Source: Paraburkholderia megapolitana (GTDB lineage Bacteria; Pseudomonadota; Gammaproteobacteria; Burkholderiales; Burkholderiaceae). Taken from it: a DNA stretch of 64,000 bases. Under the pieces are notes generated by a model that was not told the DNA's origin, made no database searches, and worked only from the letters and a program-made list of their open reading frames with translations. Positions 26,065 through 34,138 of this stretch are shown in pieces. The DNA lies in contig NZ_CP041743.1 of assembly GCF_007556815.1 (NCBI RefSeq), positions 806,001 through 870,000 on the forward strand. Reading direction: 5' to 3'. Position 1 is the first letter of the stretch. Each line of letters starts with the position of its first letter. A program made the translations under genes and the position numbers.

Positions 26065-27795
26065 TTACAGCCCAAGCGCCTGCTTCAGTTGCAACATCTC
26101 TTGCTGCCACGCCTGCTGCAAGTGCGGCTTTTGATGCTTCCGCTTACGCGCCAGGTCCGCCGCCAGCCAGTCTTCCAGTTCGCACAAACGCTGCCATTGC
26201 GACTCGGCCTCGCTATCGCTGGATGGCGCGTCAGCGTGGACCGGTGCTGTAGCGGGAGCAACCCCGGACACCGGCACATCATCGCGCGCCGTGAACAGCT
26301 GCTGATATGCCCTCGCCGCATCCGGCCACTCCTGCAGCCGACAGTTATGGATCGCCCAAAAGCGATTGCAACTGTGCTCGATCAACTCGCGGTCGTGCGA
26401 CACCAGTATAAAACCGCCCGCGAACTCAGCCAGCGCATCAGCCAGTTCGTGTTTGCCTTCCATGTCCAGATGGTTGGTCGGTTCATCGAGCCACCACAGG
26501 TGATAACTGGCCATCGATAGCGCGAGAAACAGCAGACGCGCCCGCTCGCCGCCACTTAGCGTCGCCACGGTCTGGCTGTGGCGCGAGTAGGCAAACCCCG
26601 CGGCAATCAATGCCTGTCGTCGCTCTCTATCGCTCACCGGAGCAAACTTATAGAGCGCATCCGGTAGCGTCGCGTCGTCTGCCAGTTGCTGCAATGACTG
26701 ATCGTAGTACGCAATGCGCGCCGCGGGATGAAAACGCCAGCCGTGGCGCGCTTCGCCTTGCTGCACATCGCTCCAGCACTGGCGTAACAACGACGACTTG
26801 CCGGTGCCGTTACTGCCTAGAAGCGCGACCTTGTCGCCGGGTCGCAGCCACAGGTGATCGATTTCAAACAACAACGGTTGTTCAGCTTGCGCACGCACCT
26901 GCAGGCCTTCGAATGCGAGCAAACGGTCGGCCGCCAGCGCACTGCCCTGCAATTTCAGGCGCCATGGGCTACCGCGACTGACGAACGTTTGATCGTCTTT
27001 CAGCTTGTCGACACGCCGCTGGATGGACTTCGCCTGCCGCAACAGTTTCTCGTTGTCGTGCTCACGGCCCCATATCGCCAGACGTTTGCTGCTGGCAGCA
27101 AGGCGATCGATTTCCTTTTGCTCGCCGGCGTGGCGCGCCTGCGCGGCCACATCGGCCTCGGCCAGCGCAGTCAACGCACGGCTGCAAGGCATGTCGAAGC
27201 TATACAACCGCCCGTCGCGCAAGATCCAGCTCTTGTCGCTCAGCGTGTCCAGCAGCCGCGGATCGTGCGACACCAGAATGAAACCGCCCTGCCAGCGGCG
27301 CAGAAAATCTTCGAGCCAGAGAAGCGAAGGCAGATCCAGATGGTTGCTCGGTTCATCGAGTAACAGCAGATTCGGCTCGAGTAGCACTGCGCGCCCCAAC
27401 AGCAAACGGGTGTGCTGACCACCGCTCAGGCTGGACACCACTATGTGTGCCTGTGCCGATAACGCCAGTTCGTCCAGCAGGCTATCTACGCGCCAATGGT
27501 GCGCCGGCTGTGCGCTAACGACTTCGAGCAATGCCTCGCGTGTGGTTAGACCGGCCAGTCCAGGCGGCAGATGCTGCTCGACGTGCTGCAGGCGACACTG
27601 CCCTGCGTATTGAACGCTACCAGCATTGGGTTCGCGGCTGCCGGCCAGGATGCCGAGCAAACTACTCTTGCCACAGCCGTTGTGGCCCAACAGACCGATG
27701 CGGTCGCCGAGTTTTACGGTAAAGGAAAGATCCTGAAACAGCGGACCGTGAACGGTGTCCAGCTGCAGGGAAAGTGCAGAAATCAGGGTTGTCAT
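26065..27795 (-). CDS. ABC-F family ATPase (ribosome-associated type)
   Basis: 576 residues with two fused ATPase domains and no membrane segments. Domain 1: GHNGCGKSS, LSGGQHTRLLLGRA, LLLLDEPSNHLD; a charged linker with KQ-rich helices follows (about residues 225-275), then domain 2: GSNGTGKSS, LSGGERARLLFLALSMAS, LWWLDEPTNHLD. A basic, Gln-rich C-terminal tail ends the protein. ABC-F proteins act on ribosomes, either in translation quality control or in resistance to exit-tunnel antibiotics. The gene has its own promoter and a small leader ORF upstream, and its start has only a weak RBS, which suggests drug- or translation-dependent induction. Specificity is not known. Confidence 0.93.
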   Translation of the reverse strand: MTTLISALSLQLDTVHGPLFQDLSFTVKLGDRIGLLGHNGCGKSSLLGILAGSREPNAGSVQYAGQCRLQHVEQHLPPGLAGLTTREALLEVVSAQPAHHWRVDSLLDELALSAQAHIVVSSLSGGQHTRLLLGRAVLLEPNLLLLDEPSNHLDLPSLLWLEDFLRRWQGGFILVSHDPRLLDTLSDKSWILRDGRLYSFDMPCSRALTALAEADVAAQARHAGEQKEIDRLAASSKRLAIWGREHDNEKLLRQAKSIQRRVDKLKDDQTFVSRGSPWRLKLQGSALAADRLLAFEGLQVRAQAEQPLLFEIDHLWLRPGDKVALLGSNGTGKSSLLRQCWSDVQQGEARHGWRFHPAARIAYYDQSLQQLADDATLPDALYKFAPVSDRERRQALIAAGFAYSRHSQTVATLSGGERARLLFLALSMASYHLWWLDEPTNHLDMEGKHELADALAEFAGGFILVSHDRELIEHSCNRFWAIHNCRLQEWPDAARAYQQLFTARDDVPVSGVAPATAPVHADAPSSDSEAESQWQRLCELEDWLAADLARKRKHQKPHLQQAWQQEMLQLKQALGL

Positions 27796-27815
27796 GCTCT
27801 TGCTCGCGTTTCATT

Positions 27816-27877
27816 GGGACGTGCTTGTCCCTGTCAACAGGAGCGCTGGCGACAACGGTAGAGTCGAGAAAGGACTC
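27816..27877 (-). promoter_or_regulatory. Cluster of hairpins between leader ORF and ABC-F start
   Basis: Three perfect short stems: GAGTC/GACTC (27861-27877, 7-nt loop), CCTGT/ACAGG (27830-27841, 2-nt loop) and GGGAC/GTCCC (27816-27831, 6-nt loop). The last two share bases 27830-27831 and cannot both form fully. They sit between the leader stop and the ABC-F start, the place where attenuation structures of drug-inducible ABC-F genes are found. Confidence 0.45.
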
Positions 27878-27909
27878 GGGAAGGTGGAGTGGGCTTTGCT
27901 CTGACCGGG

Positions 27910-27996
27910 TTATCGCAGCGCGATGGAACTCAGGCAAGAGCGGGTAAATGTGCTGGTCAAATGTGCCAACCACAGTGGGCGCACTAGCAAAACCAT
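27910..27996 (-). CDS. Leader peptide ORF (28 aa) upstream of ABC-F gene
   Basis: A perfect Shine-Dalgarno AAGGAGG (28002-28008) is placed 5 nt before ATG 27996, much stronger than that of the ABC-F gene itself. The frame MVLLVRPLWLAHLTSTF... stops at TAA 27910-27912, 114 nt before the ABC-F start. The peptide is hydrophobic at its N-terminus (LLV, PLWL) with Arg near the end. It follows a good promoter (28039-28066). This layout is that of ribosome-stalling leader peptides that control antibiotic-resistance ABC-F and erm genes. No homologue is known to me; role inferred. Confidence 0.6.
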   Translation of the reverse strand: MVLLVRPLWLAHLTSTFTRSCLSSIALR

Positions 27997-28038
27997 ATTT
28001 ACCTCCTTTTTAAAAAAGAGTGAGAAGTAGCGCGGGAG

Positions 28039-28066
28039 TTTATACCTGCTCTGGGTCGGCATACAA
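28039..28066 (-). promoter_or_regulatory. Sigma-70 promoter for leader and ABC-F gene
   Basis: On the minus strand TTGTAT (28061-28066) and TATAAA (28039-28044) are separated by 16 nt. Predicted transcription start is near 28032, giving a roughly 35-nt 5' leader before the small ORF. Confidence 0.55.
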
Positions 28067-28106
28067 GTTGCCGACGCAACGGTGTCCACCGCTGCCGGGG
28101 TTCCGG

Positions 28107-28823
28107 CTAGGAGACGACAACCGTAAACTCGACTCCCGATTCGAAGTCCAGTGTCGTGCTCGAAAAACGCGGACTTTGCTCGAGGTAGTGCTTGTAGGCC
28201 TGCACGGCGTCTTCGGCGGTGTACATATTGTCGGCAAGAACGATCGATCCCGGCCGCAGAAGAGGCTCGACTTGCTTGAAGAGACGCAGATAGGCATCGG
28301 CCCAGATGTCGATAAACACGATGTCGAAGGTACCGTCCAGTTCCGCAACGGTCTCGAACACATCGCCTTCACGAAGATCGACATACGGCTCGACTTCCGC
28401 CGTCCGGATATGTTTGCGAAGCTGTGCACACTTTGCAGCGTCGAGTTCGGTCGCGATGACGGTCCCGCTACCCAATGTACGCAACGCCTGCGCAAAATAC
28501 AGTGTCGACACGCCGCAGGAACTGCCGAGTTCCAGAATTCTCGACGGCCGGTGCGCAAGCACCATGTTTCGCAAGAACTGCCCCATCCCGGCGGAGATCG
28601 CCAGCAACAGGTCGACGCCTTGCGAGGATTCCGTATCCTCGCTCGATAGTCCTTGCTCGCGAAGAAACCTGCCGCGCAGTCGCGGGACAAGCGCACCGTA
28701 TTGCTCCGCAAGTTCCGCGAGTTCCTCGTTTGATCCGTGAAACTGTGCGCGTGCGCGGGCCATCGTTTCAGCGGTGCTCTGTTCGTGCAGGCGATCCAGA
28801 AGCGCAGTGCCTGGTGATGACAT
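28107..28823 (-). CDS. SAM-dependent O-methyltransferase (class I, COMT/TylF-like family 3)
   Basis: 238 residues. The SAM-binding glycine-rich motif is SRILELGSSCGVSTLYFAQ (about residues 91-109); the acidic loop TVIATELDAAKC and the metal-ligand-type FDIVFIDIWADAYLRLFKQV follow, then GSIVLADNMYTAEDAVQAY. This pattern matches the catechol/caffeoyl-CoA O-methyltransferase family, usually metal dependent, acting on vicinal hydroxyls of small aromatics. It lies upstream of the ABC-F gene on the same strand, separated by the ABC-F promoter, and 79 nt downstream of a LysR stop. Substrate unknown. Confidence 0.87.
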   Translation of the reverse strand: MSSPGTALLDRLHEQSTAETMARARAQFHGSNEELAELAEQYGALVPRLRGRFLREQGLSSEDTESSQGVDLLLAISAGMGQFLRNMVLAHRPSRILELGSSCGVSTLYFAQALRTLGSGTVIATELDAAKCAQLRKHIRTAEVEPYVDLREGDVFETVAELDGTFDIVFIDIWADAYLRLFKQVEPLLRPGSIVLADNMYTAEDAVQAYKHYLEQSPRFSSTTLDFESGVEFTVVVS

Positions 28824-28902
28824 GTCCTCTCCCCGTCAGGTCGGTGGCATCGATAAGTGGTCATCGTGAGGACGTTCCGAAACTGCGAATATTGTGGCCG
28901 GC

Positions 28903-29784
28903 CTACTGAAATGCCTCGACAAGATAGTCGATGAGCACCCTCACCCGCATCGGCACGCGGCGGCCAGCCGCATAAACAAGATGAATAGGCACCCGCTCGG
29001 GCTGCGATTGCGGCAGCAATACCTGAACCTGACCGGAACGGATCTCCTCTGCCAGCAGCCAGAACGGCGCCTGAGAAATACCCAGACCGCACAGCACAGC
29101 GGCGCGAATATGTTCTGCATCGCCGGTAAGCAGCGAGCCGTGCGGAACGTAGGAGACGGTTTCGCGCCCGACCTTGAGTGCCCAGGGGTAACGCTCGCGG
29201 CCTTTCGCAAAGACAATGCAGGTGTGTTTGTCCAGATCGGGAATGCGAGTCGGCACGCCTTGCGCCGCCAGATACCCGGGAGTGGCCACCAGGACGAAAT
29301 CGGTCTCGGACAATTTCCTCGCGGTCAGCGAAGAGTCCACCAGTCGCCCATGGCGAATGGCCAGATCGACACCCTCTCCCACCAGGTCGACCTGGCGTTC
29401 CGATACCGACAGTTCGATCGAGACATCCGGATAGCGTCGAAAGAACTCGGGAAGTAGCGGCGTAATGCAAAGCCGGCCATGCGCCGGAGCGGTATTGATC
29501 CTGATCAGTCCTCGCGGCAACTGCTGGCGCTCGCCCACGGAAGACTCGATCGCGTCGAAATCGTCCACCCATTGTTTCGCCGACTCGTAGAACGTCTGCC
29601 CCGCTTCCGTGATCACGACGCGACGCGAGGTACGCAAAACGAGCTGAGCACCCAGATGTCGTTCCAGCGCCACGATCTGCTTGCTGACGGCAGGCTGCCC
29701 GATCCCTTCCTCGCGCCCCACGGCGGAAAAGCTGCCGCATTCGACAAGGCGCACAAACAGGCGAATTGCATCCAGTCGGTCCAT
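28903..29784 (-). CDS. LysR-family transcriptional regulator (CrgA/AaeR-like)
   Basis: 293 residues from ATG 29784 (MDRLDAIRLFVRLVECGSFS), with GAGGTG 6 nt upstream. HTH: GREEGIGQPAVSKQIVALER; effector domain with FFRRYPDVSIELSVSERQVD and DLAIRHGRLVDSSLTARKLS. It belongs to the branch that typically represses or activates a divergent oxidoreductase gene. Here the divergent neighbour is the MDR oxidoreductase at 29924, 139 nt away, which is the likely target. Confidence 0.93.
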   Translation of the reverse strand: MDRLDAIRLFVRLVECGSFSAVGREEGIGQPAVSKQIVALERHLGAQLVLRTSRRVVITEAGQTFYESAKQWVDDFDAIESSVGERQQLPRGLIRINTAPAHGRLCITPLLPEFFRRYPDVSIELSVSERQVDLVGEGVDLAIRHGRLVDSSLTARKLSETDFVLVATPGYLAAQGVPTRIPDLDKHTCIVFAKGRERYPWALKVGRETVSYVPHGSLLTGDAEHIRAAVLCGLGISQAPFWLLAEEIRSGQVQVLLPQSQPERVPIHLVYAAGRRVPMRVRVLIDYLVEAFQ

Positions 29785-29923
29785 GTGTGGCACCTCATCA
29801 ATTCCAGAATGGAATCGATGGTATGTCTCGAAGCGGCGTTTCGGCAATGGATGAAGTTGCTTATGTTACGGGCTGCGCTATCAGCGAAACCAGAACCGAC
29901 ACCGAAACAGAAGGAGCTTATTG

Positions 29924-30919
29924 ATGAAAGCAATTTGTGTAACGCCGAGCCGAGAGTTGGAAGTGCGCGACATCCCGACCCCGGACCAGCCCGCGCCGGG
30001 CCATGTCGTCATCGACATGGATGCGTCCGCAATCAACCATGGCGACAAGACTTTCCTGAGAGTACCCACCGCGGCGGGCAGTGTGCCGGTAAGCGGTCGC
30101 CACGATGTGTGGGGTGCTTCAGGATCGGGGCGCATCGTGGCGTTGGGAGCAGGTGTCCCGGAAGAATATGCGGGCAAGCAGGTGGCGATCTATCGCGCGC
30201 TCGCCAGAAGCCCGGAGAACGTCGGACTATGGTGCGAAAAAGCGCATATGCGCCACACGAGTTGCCTGATCCTGCCCGATCATGTTCGCGCAAGAGACTA
30301 TTGCGGCTCGCTCGTCAACGTCATGACGGCTTACGCTTTTCTCGAAGAGATCGTTGAGGCAGGGCACAAGGGTGTGATTGTCACAGCCGGGAATTCGGCA
30401 ACCGGCCATGCGCTCGCCACGCTCGCGCGCAAAAGGAACGTGCCCGCGATTTTTCTCGTGCGCACCGAGGCAGCACGGGACGCGCTCCGCGCATCGGGTG
30501 TGGAGCATGTCATCGTCACCCGCGAGGGCTTCACCGATACGCTCGCTGCGCTATCTACCGAACTCGGGACGACTGCGGTGTTCGATGGCGTGGGCGGTGA
30601 CCTGCTCGGGAAAATTGCTCCCAGCCTGCCGATGAACTCCACGATCTATTTCTATGGCTTCCTCGGTGGCAGTGCGCCGGCTTCGATCCAGTCCGCACTC
30701 TTCATGATGAAAAATCTGATCATGCGGCGGTTCAGCAATTACGACAGCAGGACCGTGAAGGATCAGGACAAACTCGTTGCCGCGCTGAAAACGCTCGCGG
30801 GCGTGATCGACGATCCGATGTTCATGACCCGGATCGGCAAAGAGTTCAGCTACGATCAGATCGATCTGGCCATGGCGTACGAATCGCTCGATGGGAGTAA
30901 AGCTGTCCTGGTTGCGTAG
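29924..30919 (+). CDS. Zinc-independent MDR oxidoreductase (quinone oxidoreductase-like)
   Basis: 331 residues; ATG 29924 has AAGGAG 7 nt upstream (a TTG one codon earlier is less likely). GroES-like N-domain (MKAICVTPSRELEVRDIPTP) and Rossmann domain with VIVTAGNSATGHALATLARK in place of the usual AxGGVG, then VFDGVGGDLLGKIAPSLPMN. The structural zinc Cys cluster of alcohol dehydrogenases is absent. Enzymes of this group reduce quinones, enals or nitroalkenes with NADPH. Expressed divergently from a LysR gene that probably controls it. Confidence 0.9.
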   Translation: MKAICVTPSRELEVRDIPTPDQPAPGHVVIDMDASAINHGDKTFLRVPTAAGSVPVSGRHDVWGASGSGRIVALGAGVPEEYAGKQVAIYRALARSPENVGLWCEKAHMRHTSCLILPDHVRARDYCGSLVNVMTAYAFLEEIVEAGHKGVIVTAGNSATGHALATLARKRNVPAIFLVRTEAARDALRASGVEHVIVTREGFTDTLAALSTELGTTAVFDGVGGDLLGKIAPSLPMNSTIYFYGFLGGSAPASIQSALFMMKNLIMRRFSNYDSRTVKDQDKLVAALKTLAGVIDDPMFMTRIGKEFSYDQIDLAMAYESLDGSKAVLVA

Positions 30920-31405
30920 ATTTCGGCATTTATTGCATTCCTTGTTTTATCGACCGGATGCTGATCGGATAAATTGCGGAGCGAATAAATTGCGAATTGA
31001 ATAAATCGATAAAATCATTTAAAAGAATTTGACAACAAGTCACTCGCATGATCCCATCCAGTCATACCCGATTGAAGAACAGATTAATTTCTTTCAATTG
31101 AAATTAATTGAATCTGGCTCTGGAATTTACACAGAAATCAGGCAATTCTGTAGTTACATAATTTGCGCCGACATTTAGGGCTCTCTTTTAAGAACGAGAA
31201 AGCCTTTATCGAATTGCGTGCTCAATATCTGGGTAACGCCGCTCGACGCCTGCTGCCTGCGTCTCGTAGAGGCGTGCCCAGCCGCCGGCAATACAACTAT
31301 CCGCATACGCGCTTCAAAGAAAGTGCGTGAGTAACTGGGATTGTGCATGTTCTCGCGAATATGCCATCCCAGCAGTCGTTCCCCTATAGCAATCAGGAGA
31401 TGTTC
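30920..31405. other. AT-rich intergenic region upstream of GH18-like gene, no supported gene
   Basis: 486 nt, clearly lower in GC than its surroundings, with no frame worth calling. It contains three 16-nt direct repeats (30969-31016) and the promoter region of the secreted hydrolase genes. Confidence 0.6.
30969..31016. repeat. Three tandem 16-nt direct repeats (ATAAATTGCG core)
   Basis: Units start at 30969, 30985 and 31001, exactly 16 nt apart: ATAAATTGCGGAGCGA, ATAAATTGCGAATTGA and the more diverged ATAAATCGATAAAATC. The first six bases are identical in all three. Possibly a cooperative regulator-binding array or just local slippage. Confidence 0.55.
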
Positions 31406-32466
31406 ATGAGAACAGGAATGCTCAAAGGTCTTATAGCGATTGTTTGCGGATGTGCACTGGCGGCATGCGGAGATAGCGGTTCCGGCGGCGTAGCAAGCGT
31501 GGCAAACAAGGAAAAAGCAGTGTCAGCGGCGGCAGCAGCCGTGCCGGGCGGATTTATATTCAGCCCCTACAAGGACATCACAATCAGCCTGAACTGGAAC
31601 ACAAACGTGATTTCCACCAATGTGACCGGTTCGCTTCAACCGATCCTGAACGTATTGCCAGGTAACCTCAGCACCCTGACGTGGGCTTTTGCCACCGGAG
31701 AGTGCGGTAGCGAAAACTGGGGCGGACTGCAGCCGTCGATGGTCGCCAGCGCGAACGTGCAAAACATGGTGAACGCAGGGAAGAAGTACATCCTCTCGAC
31801 CGGGGCGCGGCGGGGACGTTTACCTGCGGCACGGATGCCGGATTCCAGAAATTCATCCAGACCTACAACTCGGCCAATCTCGTGGGCGTCGATTTCGATA
31901 TCGAACAAGGCCAGAGCCAGGACATCATCAACAACCTGGTCCAACGGGTCATCACCGCGCAGCAAAGCTATCCGCAGTTGCGTTTCAGTTTCACGATCGC
32001 GACGCTCGGTGGCAATTCGCCGCAAAGCCTGGGGACGGAGGGCGTCATGGTCATGAACGCCATCAAGAGCTATGGGCTGACCAACTACACCGTCAACCTG
32101 ATGGCGATGGATTACGGCAGCACCAGTGCGTCGAACTGCACGATCAGTAACGGGCAGTGCGAAATGGGTCAATCGGCGGTTCAGGCAGCGACCAATCTGC
32201 ATAGCTACTACGGCGTGCCGTATTCGCAGATCGAACTGACACCGATGATCGGCGGCAATGATACGCAGGGCGAAACGTTCACGCTCGCCGATGTAGCCAC
32301 TGTCACCTCGTTTGCTCAACAGAACGGCCTTGCAGGGGTCCATTTCTGGTCATTCGATCGCGATGACGACTGTACCCAAAGTTACTCTTCGCCGACCTGC
32401 AACAGCTATGGACAAGCCGGTACGCTGGGCTTCACCAACCGGTTCCTGTCCGCGTTGAATCTCTAA
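31406..32466 (+). pseudogene. GH18-like (chitinase-type) secreted lipoprotein, interrupted by a 1-nt frameshift
   Basis: ATG 31406 has AGGAG 6 nt upstream. The N-terminus is a lipoprotein signal with lipobox LAA-C (MRTGMLKGLIAIVCGCALAA, then C). The frame begun here is lost near 31802-31805; coding continues in the -1 frame and reads GTFTCGTDAGFQKFIQTYNS, then NLVGVDFDIEQ, the D-x-D-x-E catalytic signature of GH18 barrels. One extra G in the run GGGG at 31802-31805 would restore one protein of about 353 residues ending FTNRFLSALNL. So this is a recent mutation, a base-call error or, less likely, a switchable tract. The product would act on chitin-like polymers. It lies 114 nt before the GH64 glucanase gene. 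Confidence 0.78.
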
Positions 32467-32487
32467 CGTCTCTGGGCACATGAGTGC

Positions 32488-32511
32488 GGAGCAGGCGAGC
32501 TCGCCTGCTCC
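32488..32511. terminator. Perfect 24-bp palindrome after the GH18-like gene
   Basis: GGAGCAGGCGAG is followed directly by its reverse complement CTCGCCTGCTCC. It starts 21 nt after the stop codon and is followed by TTGTC. Most likely a rho-independent-like terminator or mRNA 3' hairpin; the lack of a loop also allows a protein-binding palindrome. Confidence 0.6.
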
Positions 32512-32580
32512 TTGTCAGCGAAGAAATTCCGGCCGGCCCCTGGTGGGACCAGGCTGCGAGACAGATATGGAGAGAAAGAG

Positions 32581-34092
32581 ATGAGACAGCAGCAAGAGAA
32601 ATTAACAGCAGGCAGATTGGCAAGAATGCTTTCTACGGCGCTGGTGGTTACGGCAGCCGCAAGCGTGCTCCATGCAACAGCGGGTCTTGCCGCCACGCCG
32701 CCAGCATCGTCCGCGGGTAGCTACACGATTGTCAACAGCAATACGGTCCGGTTCAACGCCTCAGGGGGCTCGTGGGTCATCTTGCACTATGTCGTGGGTA
32801 GCGGATCGCAACTCAACGTCGCGATGACCATGTCTGGAACGAGCGGAACCTATACCGTACCCAACATCCCCGCTGGCAGCGTAGTGAACTATTCGTTCAC
32901 CGTCGGTCAGGCAAACGGCTCCGCGTACGACACGGCATGGAGTCAGCTTACGATGGGGTCGTCGGCACCCGCTTCCGGTTCGTTCCCGGCCGCCGGAACG
33001 ACGATCAATCTGGTGAACGGCACCAACGGTACGTACCCGGACAGCCAGGTGTACTGGACGATGGTCGGCATGGACCCGACGAACAACAACGCCTATGTCC
33101 ATGTGAATTGCTCGGGCGCACTTGTTCCCATGAGTGCCGGCGACGACTCCGAACAGACCAAGAACGGTATCGGCTACGCGAACTATTCGATTCCGCTGTC
33201 GCAGTGCAAGTCGATCACGATCCCGCAGATTACGTCCGCGCGGCTGTACCTGAGTGTGGGTAGCACCATGTACCTGCAAGCGGTAGGCAGCCCCGTAACG
33301 GGCTATACAGGGCCCAATATCGACAACCCGACCGATCCCAACATCGACGTGACCTTCGACTTCGTCGAGCTGGATGTGAACAGCGCGAATTTCTTCGGCA
33401 ATACGACGCGCGTCGATCAGTTTGGCTTCCCGGTGCAGTTGCGGCTGCAAGGTCAAGGTGGGTTCGACCAGACGGTGGGTGAGACGGAAACACGTGCGGC
33501 GCTGTTCCAGGAGTTCCAGGCACAGGTGCCGGCGCCGTTTCAGGGGCTCGTGCAGTCGCCGTACCGGATCGTTGCACCGGCACATGGCAGTTTCAACACG
33601 GGCGGCGCGAACGGGACCTATCTGGACAGCTATATTCAATCCGTCTGGAACCAGTACACCTCGCAAAGCCTGACCTTCACCGATGCGCAGGGTACCTTCA
33701 CGGGTCATGTCGTCAATGGACAGTTCCAGTTCACCGACGGCCAGGGCACCTACTACATCAACGCCAAACCGACCACTGCCGAAGTACTGCTTGGTAACGG
33801 TGTGCTGAACGATGCATCGAATGCCGCGCCCGGTGTGCCGACCGCTAAACAGTTGCAGATCCAAGCCCAGCTATGCGCGGCGCTCAACCGTCATGTTGCG
33901 GAAAACTCCGCACTTTGGGCCACTTCCGGAAACTTCTATGCGACACAGCCCACGAACTCGTACTCGCAATTCTGGCACGCGCACGCGATCAACAACCTGA
34001 CGTATGGGTTCCCGTATGACGATGTGAATGGGTTTAGCTCTTCGCTAGTGGGCACCAATCCGACCATTGCGACGATTACGGTGGGTTGGTAG
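32581..34092 (+). CDS. Secreted beta-1,3-glucanase, CBM56 plus GH64 domains
   Basis: 503 residues from ATG 32581 (GGAGAG 6 nt upstream; the frame is open to 32512 but the shorter form places the signal peptide near the N-terminus). Signal peptide about residues 1-38 with cleavage after GLAA. Residues about 45-125 form a CBM56-like beta-glucan-binding module (TVRFNASGGSWVILHYVVGS). The rest is a GH64 thaumatin-like glucanase: INLVNGTNGTYPDSQVYWTM, the acidic VTFDFVELDV, and TTRVDQFGFPVQLRLQGQGG. GH64 enzymes split beta-1,3-glucan, often releasing laminaripentaose, and are antifungal in soil bacteria. Paired with the GH18-like gene upstream it suggests mycophagy or fungal antagonism. Confidence 0.9.
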   Translation: MRQQQEKLTAGRLARMLSTALVVTAAASVLHATAGLAATPPASSAGSYTIVNSNTVRFNASGGSWVILHYVVGSGSQLNVAMTMSGTSGTYTVPNIPAGSVVNYSFTVGQANGSAYDTAWSQLTMGSSAPASGSFPAAGTTINLVNGTNGTYPDSQVYWTMVGMDPTNNNAYVHVNCSGALVPMSAGDDSEQTKNGIGYANYSIPLSQCKSITIPQITSARLYLSVGSTMYLQAVGSPVTGYTGPNIDNPTDPNIDVTFDFVELDVNSANFFGNTTRVDQFGFPVQLRLQGQGGFDQTVGETETRAALFQEFQAQVPAPFQGLVQSPYRIVAPAHGSFNTGGANGTYLDSYIQSVWNQYTSQSLTFTDAQGTFTGHVVNGQFQFTDGQGTYYINAKPTTAEVLLGNGVLNDASNAAPGVPTAKQLQIQAQLCAALNRHVAENSALWATSGNFYATQPTNSYSQFWHAHAINNLTYGFPYDDVNGFSSSLVGTNPTIATITVGW

Positions 34093-34107
34093 TTACACGC
34101 TTCCATA

Positions 34108-34130
34108 GGCACGGGCACGGTGCCCGTGCC
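34108..34130. terminator. Bidirectional terminator hairpin between convergent genes
   Basis: GGCACGGGCAC and GTGCCCGTGCC are perfectly complementary around one G, between the GH64 stop (34092) and the convergent DUF6765-like stop (34139). Confidence 0.7.
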
Positions 34131-34138
34131 ACTCGTCC

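Noticed and set aside
31802..31805. Programmed frameshift or phase variation at the G-run in the GH18-like gene
   Set aside because: The run is only four G long and no slippery heptamer or downstream pseudoknot is evident; simple mutation or base error is more likely.
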